NCBI RefSeq assembly: GCF_004683905.1 | Contig: NZ_CP038438.1 | Span: 5,270,001-5,334,000, forward strand | Length of the DNA: 64,000 nt | Direction: 5' to 3' | Source of the DNA: Pseudomonas fluorescens | GTDB lineage: Bacteria > Pseudomonadota > Gammaproteobacteria > Pseudomonadales > Pseudomonadaceae | Shown here: positions 47,589-56,757 of the stretch, piece by piece | How the letters are laid out: the number at the start of each line of letters is the position of its first letter | Position numbering within the stretch: the stretch's first letter is position 1 | The notes under the pieces: generated by a model | Databases searched by the model: none | Seen by the model: only the letters and a program-made list of their open reading frames with translations | Told to the model about the DNA's origin: nothing | Translations under genes and position numbers: made by a program

Positions 47589-48305
47589 TTACACCACCAT
47601 CGACACCGCCAACGGCAGGAACACCGCCGTGGCCACGCCCATCAGACTCATCGCCAGCGCCGCGAAGGCGCCGCACTCATCGCTTTCCTGCAACGCCACC
47701 GAAGTGCCGACCGCGTGTGCGGTCATGCCCAGCGCCATGCCACGCGCCTCAGGGCTGTGCACGCCGAGCCGGGTCAGCAACGCCGGACCGAAGATCGCGC
47801 CGATCACCCCAGTGATCAGCACGAACACCGCCGCCAGCGCCGCCACGCCACCGATCTGCTCGGCCACCAGCATGGCAATTGGCGAGGTCACCGACTTCGG
47901 CGCCATGGTCATCAGAATCATGTGCTCGGCACCGAACCACCAGCCGAGCAACACGCCCATGCCCGTGGCGACGACGCCGCCTATCACCAGCGTAGTAAAA
48001 ATCGGCCAGAACAATTGGCGGATGCGTTTGAGGTTGAGATACAGCGGCACCGCCAGCGCCACCGTCGCCGGGCCCAGCAGAATGCTGAGGATTTCGGTGC
48101 TCTTGCGGTACTCGGCGTAGGTCAGGCCGCAGCCGACCAGCACGCCGATCACCACCAGCATCGAGACCAGCACCGGTTGCAGAAAGATCCAGCGGGTTTT
48201 CTCGAACGCCGCCAGTACCAGTTGATAGGCACCGAGGGTGATGCCGATGCCGAACAGCGGATGATGGATCACCGAAGCCCAGGCGCCTTGCCAATCGAAG
48301 AGCAT
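47589..48305 (-). CDS. lrgB: LrgB family membrane protein
   Basis: The 238-residue protein has about seven membrane segments and the LrgB/CidB family pattern (LLGPATVALAVPLYLNLKRI; VTSPIAMLVAEQIGG; GMALGMTAHAVGTSVALQ). LrgAB/CidAB were first described as holin/antiholin-like modulators of murein hydrolase activity and lysis, and LrgAB of some bacteria is a pyruvate or glycolate transport system. The ATG overlaps the lrgA stop as TGATG. Confidence 0.88.
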   Translation of the reverse strand: MLFDWQGAWASVIHHPLFGIGITLGAYQLVLAAFEKTRWIFLQPVLVSMLVVIGVLVGCGLTYAEYRKSTEILSILLGPATVALAVPLYLNLKRIRQLFWPIFTTLVIGGVVATGMGVLLGWWFGAEHMILMTMAPKSVTSPIAMLVAEQIGGVAALAAVFVLITGVIGAIFGPALLTRLGVHSPEARGMALGMTAHAVGTSVALQESDECGAFAALAMSLMGVATAVFLPLAVSMVV

Positions 48306-48667
48306 CACGACTCCTCCGAGTGCGGCGCATGGCGCTTGACCAGGCGTTGCATCAGCACCCCGGCGAAGGCCATCGACAGGATCAACGACAACACCAGCGC
48401 GCCGACAATGGCCCAGAAGTCAGCGGCAATGTCGCTCGCATAAACCATCACGCCCACCGCCGGCGGCACCAGCAGCAGCGGCAGATAACGCAACAGACTG
48501 CCGGCCGCGAGGTTCAGCGGCTCGCCGACTTCACCGCGAATGATCAGGAACACCAGCAACAGCAGCAGACCGATGATCGGCCCCGGCAGCACCGGCAACA
48601 GCAAATGGTTGAGTGCCGTGCCGAGCAATTGGAACAGCACCAGCATGGTCAGGCCACGTAACAACAT
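48305..48667 (-). CDS. lrgA: LrgA/CidA family holin-like protein
   Basis: The 120-residue protein has about four membrane segments and the LrgA/CidA motifs LLPVLPGPIIGLLLLLVFL and LPLLLVPPAVGVMVY. I chose the ATG at 48667, preceded by GGGGGAG; the frame continues upstream to 48727 without conserved sequence. It forms a two-gene unit with lrgB. The 180-bp gap to the MaoC gene shows no clear operator for a LysR-type regulator, and no regulator gene is adjacent. Confidence 0.87.
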   Translation of the reverse strand: MLLRGLTMLVLFQLLGTALNHLLLPVLPGPIIGLLLLLVFLIIRGEVGEPLNLAAGSLLRYLPLLLVPPAVGVMVYASDIAADFWAIVGALVLSLILSMAFAGVLMQRLVKRHAPHSEES

Positions 48668-48847
48668 CAGACATCTCCCCCCGCAAGTCCTCGGCATTAT
48701 AAGCACGGCAGCGCTATGGATCGGCATTCGCCAAAAGCATGGTCGGTTGACCGGAGCAAATCGCCATGTTGATCTACAGTGGTTCGCAGGGCGGTCAAAT
48801 CCCCCACCTGAAAAACTATAAAACCGATGAACCCAAGGAGAGTCTCA

Positions 48848-49303
48848 ATGCCCTATGTTCCCGTTGCAGAGCTCAAAGATTATGTCGGCAAGGAACTCGG
48901 ACGTTCCGAATGGCTCACCATCGATCAGGAGCGCATCAACCTGTTCGCCGAAGCCACCGGGGATTATCAGTTCATCCATGTCGATCCGGTCAAAGCCGCG
49001 CAAACGCCTTTTGGCAGCACCATTGCCCACGGTTTCCTGTCGTTGTCGCTGATCCCGAAACTGATGGAAGACATCCTCGTGCTGCCGCAAGGCCTGAAGA
49101 TGGTGGTCAATTACGGTCTGGACAGCGTGCGTTTCATCCAGCCGGTGAAGGTCAATTCAAAAGTGCGCCTGAAAGTCGATCTGGCCGAAGTGACCGAGAA
49201 AAAACCCGGTCAATGGCTGCTCAAGGCCACCGCGACGCTTGAGATAGAAGGCTCGGACAAACCGGCCTATATCGCCGAACCGTTGTCGCTCTGCTTCGTT
49301 TAA
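48848..49303 (+). CDS. MaoC-like (R)-specific acyl dehydratase
   Basis: The 151-residue hot-dog-fold protein has the hydratase 2 signature: FAEATGDYQFIHVDPVKAA with the catalytic Asp-His pair, then TIAHGFLSLSLIPKL. Such enzymes hydrate trans-2-enoyl-CoA to (R)-3-hydroxyacyl-CoA and can feed polyhydroxyalkanoate or other lipid pathways. The substrate is not readable. AAGGAGAG precedes the ATG at 48848; an in-frame ATG at 48827 has no ribosome site. A perfect hairpin follows the stop. Confidence 0.9.
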   Translation: MPYVPVAELKDYVGKELGRSEWLTIDQERINLFAEATGDYQFIHVDPVKAAQTPFGSTIAHGFLSLSLIPKLMEDILVLPQGLKMVVNYGLDSVRFIQPVKVNSKVRLKVDLAEVTEKKPGQWLLKATATLEIEGSDKPAYIAEPLSLCFV

Positions 49304-49310
49304 GTCACGG

Positions 49311-49340
49311 GATGCGAAACAGCGCACGCTGTTTCGCATC
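49311..49340 (+). terminator. Probable terminator after the MaoC gene
   Basis: GATGCGAAACAGCG and CGCTGTTTCGCATC are perfect 14-bp arms around a 2-nt centre, 8 bp after the stop. GTTTTCC follows 4 bp later, a modest U-run. Confidence 0.55.
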
Positions 49341-49413
49341 AGCGCTGTTTTCCCGGCTGTATAAGGTCACATAGCTGCGGCATACTCGGTCGCCTAATTG
49401 CCCGGATCCCGCT

Positions 49414-51141
49414 ATGCGCCCACTCGCTTCTCTTGCACCCCTTGCCCTGACCCTGATGCTCACCGCGTGCGGCGACGGCGAATCGCTGTTGCCCCCGGAT
49501 GCACGGCTGCCGGACGGCGGACGCTATCGCGGTGAACTGGTGAACGGCTTGCTGCAAGGCCAGGGCCGGGTCGACTACCCCAACGGCAGTTGGTACGCCG
49601 GGCAGTTCGACAAGGGCCAATGGCATGGCCAGGGCGAGTGGCACGGCAGCAACGGCGAGGTCTATCGCGGTCAGTTTCAGCAGGGTCTGTTCGATGGCCA
49701 GGGCAGCCTGACCACCAACGCCAGCAGTTACACCGGCGGTTTCAAGCAGGGCCGCCGCGATGGCGAAGGCACCCTCAAAGAAAACGCCATGACCTACCGT
49801 GGCGAGTTCAAGGCTGACCAGTATTCCGGGCTGGGCCGTCTGGAAATGGACGACGGCAGCTCCTATCAAGGCCAGTTCGCCCACGGCAAACCCAACGGCG
49901 AAGGCCAGCGCGGCGACTCTAGCGGCAATACCTTCAGCGGCCATTTCGTCAACGGCCAGCTCGAAGGCAATGGCACATTCAACAGTGCCGATGGCGACAT
50001 CTATGTCGGCGGCTTCAAGAACAGCCAGCTGCACGGCAAGGGCCGCTACGAGAACGCCGACGGCGACGTGTGGCTCGGCCAGTTCAAGGAAGGCGCGCTG
50101 ACCGGCAAGGGCGAACTGATCGGCGCCGACGGCAGCCATTACATCGGCTTCTTCAACGACTGGCGCTTCAGCGGTCAGGGCCGCTTGAACCTGTCTGACG
50201 GCAGCTTCTACATCGGCGGGTTCGACGGCGACAGCTACGCCGGACGCGGCACTCTGGTGCTGACTGACGGCACCGTGCTCAGCGGTACCTGGATCAACGG
50301 CCAGCGCGTACGTGACGCCGACGGCAAGCTGTTGCCCGACACCCTCGAACTCGGCCTTCTGGCCCAGGGCCGCCTACTCGATAACGCGCTGGCCGCCGTG
50401 CCCGCCTCGACGCCGGCAGTCGAGCTGTACACCCTGACCCTCGGTGGCGACGGCAAGCAAAGCGTGTTCCTGCGCGAGTCCGACTACGTCGCCAACATGC
50501 TCACCACACGTTTCGGTGCCTACGGCCAGATTCGTCTGGTCAACCACCGCGACCACCTCGTCGACCGGCCGATGGCCACTCGCGAGAACCTGCGCCGCGC
50601 CGCGCAGACTTTGGCTGAACGCAGCGGCCCGGAAGACCTGGTGTTCATCTACCTGACCAGCCACGGCACCGCCGAACACGAGCTGGTGCTCGATCAGCCG
50701 CGCATGGAGCTGGCCGATCTGCCCGCCGACGAACTCGCCGCCGTGCTCGCGCCACTGAAAAATCGCGACAAGGTGATCGTGATTTCATCGTGCTATTCCG
50801 GCGGTTTCATCCCCGCGCTGAAAGATGAGCGCACACTGATCATGACCGCCTCGCGTGCCGATCGCGTGTCGTTCGGTTGCTCGGAAGAAGCCAACTTCAC
50901 CTACTTCGGCGACGCCCTGTTCGCTCAGGCCCTGAACCAGACCGACGATCTAGAGCAGGCTTTCAAACTGGCCAAGGCCACCGTCGCCGAGCGCGAACTG
51001 GCGGATAACTTCGAAGCCTCGGAGCCACAGATCTGGGCACCGAAAACCGTGCTGGCACACTGGCAACTGCTGCGTAAACAGCAGGCCAGAAAAGCGTTGC
51101 AGAGTGCTGCATTGAACGACGGAGCAACAAACAGCAACTAA
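49414..51141 (+). CDS. MORN-repeat lipoprotein fused to a C13 (legumain/caspase-like) peptidase domain
   Basis: The 575-residue protein has a lipoprotein signal (lipobox LTAC, Cys19), then eleven MORN repeats of about 23 residues and a partial twelfth between residues 36 and 298 (pattern Y-x-G-x-F-x-x-G-x-x-x-G-x-G). A C-terminal alpha/beta domain follows (about 335-555). This domain has the His-Cys dyad of clan CD peptidases: His417 in YLTSHGTA and Cys460 in VISSCYSGGF, each after a hydrophobic strand as in legumain and caspases. Substrate and partners are unknown. It would act anchored to a membrane. No strong ribosome site precedes the ATG. Confidence 0.87.
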   Translation: MRPLASLAPLALTLMLTACGDGESLLPPDARLPDGGRYRGELVNGLLQGQGRVDYPNGSWYAGQFDKGQWHGQGEWHGSNGEVYRGQFQQGLFDGQGSLTTNASSYTGGFKQGRRDGEGTLKENAMTYRGEFKADQYSGLGRLEMDDGSSYQGQFAHGKPNGEGQRGDSSGNTFSGHFVNGQLEGNGTFNSADGDIYVGGFKNSQLHGKGRYENADGDVWLGQFKEGALTGKGELIGADGSHYIGFFNDWRFSGQGRLNLSDGSFYIGGFDGDSYAGRGTLVLTDGTVLSGTWINGQRVRDADGKLLPDTLELGLLAQGRLLDNALAAVPASTPAVELYTLTLGGDGKQSVFLRESDYVANMLTTRFGAYGQIRLVNHRDHLVDRPMATRENLRRAAQTLAERSGPEDLVFIYLTSHGTAEHELVLDQPRMELADLPADELAAVLAPLKNRDKVIVISSCYSGGFIPALKDERTLIMTASRADRVSFGCSEEANFTYFGDALFAQALNQTDDLEQAFKLAKATVAERELADNFEASEPQIWAPKTVLAHWQLLRKQQARKALQSAALNDGATNSN

Positions 51142-51168
51142 GCTGAACAGTATCAAGGGAGAAACACT

Positions 51169-51810
51169 ATGTACTTGACGCCTCAGCACGTATTGCTTGC
51201 CGGAGCCACCGGACTGACCGGTGAACATCTGCTCGACCGTTTGCTCAACGAGCCGACGATCACCCGCGTGCTCGCCCCGTCCCGTCGTCCATTGGCGGAG
51301 CATCCGCACCTGGAAAACCCGGTGGGCGACCCACAAGCGTTTCTGCCGCAACTCAGTGGTCGCGTCGATATCGCCTATTGCTGCCTCGGCACCACCATCA
51401 AACAGGCGGGTTCCGAAGCCGCGTTCCGCGCGGTGGATCTGGACATGGTGGTGGCCTTCGCCAAACGTGCGCGGGAGATGGGCGCGCGGCACCTGATCGT
51501 GATCAGCGCGCTGGGCGCCGATCCGAAATCGTCGATTTTCTACAACCGGGTCAAAGGCGAGATGGAGCAGGCGTTGCGCGCGCAGGACTGGCCGCAACTG
51601 ACCATCTGCCGGCCATCGCTGTTGCTGGGTGATCGTACCGAACCGCGCTTGGGCGAACAGCTGGCGGCGCCGTTTTCCAAACTGATTCCCGGCAAGTACC
51701 GCGGCATCGAAGCCTGCCAACTGGCCCGGGCGATGTGGCGCCTGGCGCTGGAAGAACAGGATGGGGTGCGGATCGTCGAGTCGGATGAGTTGCGCAAGCT
51801 CGGCAAGTAA
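51169..51810 (+). CDS. NAD(P)-binding oxidoreductase-like protein (atypical SDR)
   Basis: The 213-residue Rossmann protein begins with [20 protein letters not shown], a glycine-rich dinucleotide loop, followed by [31 protein letters not shown], the [10 protein letters not shown] segment with the Tyr-Lys-like pair, and [13 protein letters not shown]. It resembles atypical short-chain dehydrogenases related to HTATIP2/TIP30. Substrate unknown. AGGGAG lies upstream of the ATG. It is 27 bp after the MORN-C13 gene and probably shares its transcript. Confidence 0.88.
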   Translation: MYLTPQHVLLAGATGLTGEHLLDRLLNEPTITRVLAPSRRPLAEHPHLENPVGDPQAFLPQLSGRVDIAYCCLGTTIKQAGSEAAFRAVDLDMVVAFAKRAREMGARHLIVISALGADPKSSIFYNRVKGEMEQALRAQDWPQLTICRPSLLLGDRTEPRLGEQLAAPFSKLIPGKYRGIEACQLARAMWRLALEEQDGVRIVESDELRKLGK

Positions 51811-51821
51811 ACACCGTACTT

Positions 51822-51937
51822 TGTGGCGAGGGGATTTAGCGAAACGTCGCACCGCCCCGATCGGCTGCGCAGCAGTCGTCGTTTTTCAGATTTTGGGGGC
51901 GCTGCGCACCCCATCGGGGATAAATCCCCTCGCCACA
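51822..51937. repeat. REPIN (family C with a 16-nt variant arm)
   Basis: The left arm reads GGCGAGGGGATTTA, then GCGAAACGTCGCACCG, then CCCCGATCGG, where family C has only T between GATTTA and CCCCGAT. The right arm is the ordinary ATCGGGGATAAATCCCCTCGCC. The same variant arm occurs at 56430-56480. Confidence 0.75.
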
Positions 51938-51942
51938 CTCCC

Positions 51943-52227
51943 CTACAATCCGCCAGTCGCCTGAAACCCCACGCCAATCACCGTGAGCAACGACAACGGC
52001 AACAACAGCGTATCGAGCAACGCACTCGCCGGCAGGTCCACTCCCGGATAACTCGGCGCTTCAGCCCCGAAGCGATCCATCGCGCAGCACCCGCCATTCA
52101 TCGCGTACAAATCCAGGCGTGTCCCGGAATACACCACCGGCGCCCCCGGCTTGGCGGCATCCAGCGTGCGCGCGGTGGCGCAGCCGGCCAGTTGCAGCGC
52201 CAGCGCAATCATCAACAGCTTATTCAT
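51943..52227 (-). CDS. YceK/YidQ family lipoprotein
   Basis: The 94-residue precursor has lipobox LAGC (Cys16) and the YceK/YidQ (DUF1375) pattern [33 protein letters not shown]. Function unknown. Its ATG overlaps the ubiX stop by 8 bp, so it is the third gene of mpl-ubiX-yceK. Confidence 0.85.
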   Translation of the reverse strand: MNKLLMIALALQLAGCATARTLDAAKPGAPVVYSGTRLDLYAMNGGCCAMDRFGAEAPSYPGVDLPASALLDTLLLPLSLLTVIGVGFQATGGL

Positions 52228-52863
52228 CGCTGCTCAGATGATGCTCGCCCCAACGCGGCAGCATGTCCTGTGGAATGCCCAGCAGATTGAGAATCCGCGC
52301 CACGACGAAATCGATCAGGTCGTCGATGGTCTGCGGCTGGTGATAGAAACCCGGCGAGGCCGGCAGGATGGTCACGCCCATGTTCGACAACTTGAGCATG
52401 TGCTCCAGATGAATGCTCGAATACGGTGCCTCGCGCGGCACCAGAATCAACTGGCGCCGCTCCTTCAAGGTGACGTCCGCCGCGCGCTCGATCAAGTTGT
52501 TGCACGCGCCCGTGGCAATCGCCGACAAGGTACCCGTGGAACACGGCACCACGACCATCGCCGCCGGTGCGCCGGAGCCCGAAGCTACCGGCGACATCCA
52601 GTCTTCCTTGCCGTACACGCGGATCTGCCCGGCGGCCGCCCCGGTGTATTCGGTGAGGAACGCCTGCATCATCTGCGGCTTGGGCGGCAGCGTGACATCG
52701 GTCTCGGTGGCCATCACCAGTTGCGCAGCCTTGGAGATCAGGAAGTGCACTTCGCGATCTTCCCGTACCAGGCAGTCGAGAAGGCGCAATCCATACTGCG
52801 CGCCGGACGCGCCGGTCATCGCCAGCGTGATGCGTTCCGGGCCGCCGCTCTGGGCAAAAGTGT

Positions 52864-52867
<4 letters not shown>
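52220..52867 (-). CDS. ubiX: Flavin prenyltransferase UbiX
   Basis: UbiX makes prenylated FMN, the cofactor of UbiD decarboxylases in ubiquinone synthesis. The 215-residue protein shows [57 protein letters not shown] and [20 protein letters not shown]. The ATG at 52867 overlaps the mpl stop as ATGA; longer frames run through mpl. No ubiD is in the window. Confidence 0.95.
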
Positions 52868-54213
<1,346 letters not shown>

Positions 54214-54292
54214 AGTCGACCTCGTAAAACATGGCCGCAGGTTAGCGTAGGGTGGGAAAAATCGCACCTGGTGTTTCGCCTGCGCCGACGCC

Positions 54293-54356
54293 TTCGCGAG
54301 CAAGCCCGCTCCCACAAGGTTGGCGCTGATCCTGTGGGAGCGGGCTTGCTCGCGAA
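54293..54356. repeat. REPIN (family A), compact
   Basis: TTCGCGAGCAAGCCCGCTCCCACA and its inverted copy are separated by about 16 bp, between the mpl start and the end of the regulator gene. Confidence 0.9.
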
Positions 54357-54370
54357 TGGCGCGACGCGGT

Positions 54371-56278
54371 TTAACGGGAGATCGCGTGCTTACGAAGCTT
54401 TCTATAGAGGGTATTACGGCTGACCCCGAGCTGCTGCGCGGTCTGGGTCATGTGCCAGCGCGTTTGCTCCAGCACATCGAGCAACGCCAGACGTTCGGCA
54501 TCTTCCAGCGGATGCTCGGATTCAACCGACTTCAGTTCCAGCGTTGGCCGCCCCTGCCGAATCATCGCCGGCAGATCCTCCAACCCGATTCGCCCTTCAT
54601 CACACAATGCCGCCAATGTGCGCAGAACATTGCGCAACTGCCGAACGTTGCCCGGCCAGGTGAAGGCCAGCAACGCCTGGCGCGCCGGGTCGTCGATCAC
54701 GATTGTTTCGCCGCCGGCCTCCTCGGCCAGCAGGAAATCCAGCAACTGCGATTTATCACTGCGTTCCCGCAACGCCGGTAGCGCAACTTCGAGGCCATTG
54801 AGCCGGTAATACAGATCTTCGCGGAAGCTGCCGCCTTCGACCCGTTCCAGCAGATTGCGGTGAGTGGCGCTGATGATCCGCACGTTGACCGCCTCAGGCT
54901 CGCCGCCGATCGGCACCACCTGCCGGTCTTCCAGCACTCGCAACAACCGGGTTTGCAGCGCCAGCGGCATGTCACCGATTTCATCGAGAAACAACGTGCC
55001 GCCATCGGCCTGCTGCAGCTTGCCGCGCATGCCGTCCTTGCGCGCGCCGGTGAAACTGCCGCCGCGATAACCGAACAGCTCGCTCTCGATCAGGCTTTCC
55101 GGGATCGCCGCGCAGTTGAGGGCGACGAAGGCTTTATTGGCGCGCTGGCTGGCGTGATGCACAGCCTTGGCAAAGGCTTCCTTGCCCGAGCCGGTTTCGC
55201 CATTGATCAGCAGCGGCACGTCGCGTTCGAATACCCGCAGCGCCTTGCGGAAATCCGCTTGCAGCGCCGCGTCGCCGAGGCAAATGCCCGCCAGCGCTTG
55301 CGGCTTGGCCACGACCGGAGCCGGCAGGATCGGCGCCGGCTTGCGCGATTCGCCGCGCAACAAGGCAAACAGATGCCGCCCGTCGCGGGTGCGCAGCGGC
55401 CAACTGGCGCTGGCATTGGCGCTGGCCCGACCGAGCAACTCGTCCAGCGAACAATCGAAAAATGCTTCCACCGGTTTGCCGAGCAAACCACCGCGAATAT
55501 GCCCGAGCAGGTTCAGCGCGCTCTGGTTGACCGCGCTGATCCGCCCTTCCCCGTCAAACGCCAGCAGCCCTTCGCTGAACAAGCCGACGGATTCGGCCTG
55601 AAGATGGAAACGCAGCAGCCACTGGTTATCGAAGCAACGCAGGAAATAGCAGCTCTCGATCATCTTCGCCGACAGATTGACCAGCGCCATGGTGTGGAAC
55701 TGGCTCTGCCGCGAAACGTCGTGGCGCGCCGAGGACACGTCGAGCACCGCCAGCAGTTCGCCGTGCGGGTCGAACACCGGGCTCGCCGAGCAGGTCAGGC
55801 CGGTGTGGCGGCCGCGAAAGTGTTCGTCCTGATGGATGGTCAGTGCCTGGCGCTCGACCAGACAGGTGCCAATGCCGTTGGTGCCTTCGCAGGCTTCGCT
55901 CCAGTCGGCGCCGAGCCAGAGGCCGGCACGTTCGAATATTTTGCGCTCGGCCGGTGCGGTGACGCAGTTGAGGATCACCCCGCGCGCGTCGGTCAACAGC
56001 ACCGCATGACCGGCGCCCGACAGTTGTTGATGCAGGCTGCTCATTTCATTGCCGGCGATCTGCAACACCTGTTGCAGACGTTCGCGGCTTTCAAGCACGC
56101 GCCCGTGTTCGAGCACGGTGGGCGCCATGGTCAGGGCCGGATCGAGGTGATAGTCCTCAAGACAGCGCAGCCACGAGCGGGCAATCGACGGATCGGCCCC
56201 GGGCCCGTGCAGGTGCGGCTTGCCCTGACTGACGGTGAGCACCTGCTGGGCATGGCGACTCAAATGGTTATCGTGCAT
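54371..56278 (-). CDS. eatR: Sigma-54 dependent activator of ethanolamine catabolism (EatR/AcoR-like)
   Basis: The 635-residue activator has an AcoR-type N-terminal sensory region with a GAF domain (about 60-215), a PAS-like segment (about 225-290), the AAA+ domain with Walker A NGETGSGKE and GGTLFLDEIGDMPL, and a C-terminal Fis helix-turn-helix (about 590-630, MTQTAQQLGVSRNTLYRKL). The sigma-54 contact loop is GSFTGA, not GAFTGA. Its place opposite exaC suggests it senses ethanolamine or acetaldehyde. GGGGAG precedes the ATG, with an AATAATAA motif between them. The symbol is inferred from synteny with P. aeruginosa. Confidence 0.85.
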   Translation of the reverse strand: MHDNHLSRHAQQVLTVSQGKPHLHGPGADPSIARSWLRCLEDYHLDPALTMAPTVLEHGRVLESRERLQQVLQIAGNEMSSLHQQLSGAGHAVLLTDARGVILNCVTAPAERKIFERAGLWLGADWSEACEGTNGIGTCLVERQALTIHQDEHFRGRHTGLTCSASPVFDPHGELLAVLDVSSARHDVSRQSQFHTMALVNLSAKMIESCYFLRCFDNQWLLRFHLQAESVGLFSEGLLAFDGEGRISAVNQSALNLLGHIRGGLLGKPVEAFFDCSLDELLGRASANASASWPLRTRDGRHLFALLRGESRKPAPILPAPVVAKPQALAGICLGDAALQADFRKALRVFERDVPLLINGETGSGKEAFAKAVHHASQRANKAFVALNCAAIPESLIESELFGYRGGSFTGARKDGMRGKLQQADGGTLFLDEIGDMPLALQTRLLRVLEDRQVVPIGGEPEAVNVRIISATHRNLLERVEGGSFREDLYYRLNGLEVALPALRERSDKSQLLDFLLAEEAGGETIVIDDPARQALLAFTWPGNVRQLRNVLRTLAALCDEGRIGLEDLPAMIRQGRPTLELKSVESEHPLEDAERLALLDVLEQTRWHMTQTAQQLGVSRNTLYRKLRKHAISR

Positions 56279-56281
56279 TTC

Positions 56282-56289
56282 TTATTATT
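56282..56289 (-). promoter_or_regulatory. CA motif (AANAANAA) at the regulator start: candidate Hfq/Crc site
   Basis: On the minus strand AATAATAA lies between the GGGGAG ribosome site and the ATG of the sigma-54 activator. This matches the AANAANAA pattern bound by Hfq with Crc in Pseudomonas catabolite repression, at the position where it blocks initiation. Confidence 0.55.
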
Positions 56290-56332
56290 CTCCCCGAGAT
56301 CAGTGCCGCCTCTTTATTGGCTGGCACATACC

Positions 56333-56480
56333 TTGTGGTGAGGGGATTTATCCCCGATGGGTTGCGAAGCAGCCCCAATCAAACCAACGTGGCTTCTTAG
56401 ATTCACCGCGTACACCGGATTTACGACTGCTGCGCAGCCGATCGGGGCGGTGCGACGTTTCGCTAAATCCCCTCGCCACA
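56333..56480. repeat. REPIN (family C with a 16-nt variant arm)
   Basis: The left arm is ordinary (GAGGGGATTTATCCCCGATGG). The right arm is the variant with CGGTGCGACGTTTCGC inserted between ATCGGGG and TAAATCCCCTCGCC. It occupies about half of the 479-bp divergent region between the activator and exaC. Confidence 0.75.
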
Positions 56481-56563
56481 AGGGGTGCATCTGGGCGATT
56501 GGCAGTCAGCATCCTCCAGCCATCGGCGCATTGCAATGCTGGCAAGACCAGCCGGTCACTGGC

Positions 56564-56614
56564 TGTGCCAAAAGCGGTACAAACTGTCACCCCCTCTGTA
56601 CCGAAACCATCACA
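56564..56614. promoter_or_regulatory. Two candidate activator sites upstream of the exaC sigma-54 promoter
   Basis: TGTGCC-N6-GGTACA (56564-56581) is a near-perfect dyad, and TGTACC-N6-ATCACA (56597-56614) is a related, weaker copy. They are 33 bp apart start to start, about three helical turns, and centred roughly 98 and 131 bp before the predicted transcription start. This spacing and distance are typical of sites for sigma-54 activators. Confidence 0.5.
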
Positions 56615-56677
56615 GGCGCCGCCCGCCCGTCCGACAAAAAATACGCAAAGCCTTGATTTGCCTGCCCTGCACGGCAG

Positions 56678-56693
56678 TGGCCCGACCTTTGCT
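56678..56693 (+). promoter_or_regulatory. exaC: Sigma-54 promoter of exaC
   Basis: TGGCCCGACCTTTGCT has the -24 GG (56679-56680) and -12 GC (56691-56692) exactly 10 bp apart, as sigma-54 requires. Transcription should begin near 56704, giving a leader of about 54 nt before the exaC ATG. Confidence 0.7.
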
Positions 56694-56757
56694 CTACGCT
56701 TATAGCAAGCGCACTTGCGCGTTTCTCTAATAAGTACAAAGCCAAGGAGAACAAATC

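Noticed and set aside
54214-54315. An N-terminal extension of Mpl (MGAGLLAKASAQ...)
   Set aside because: These codons translate the adjacent REPIN; similar GAGLLAKA peptides appear wherever REP elements are read in that frame.
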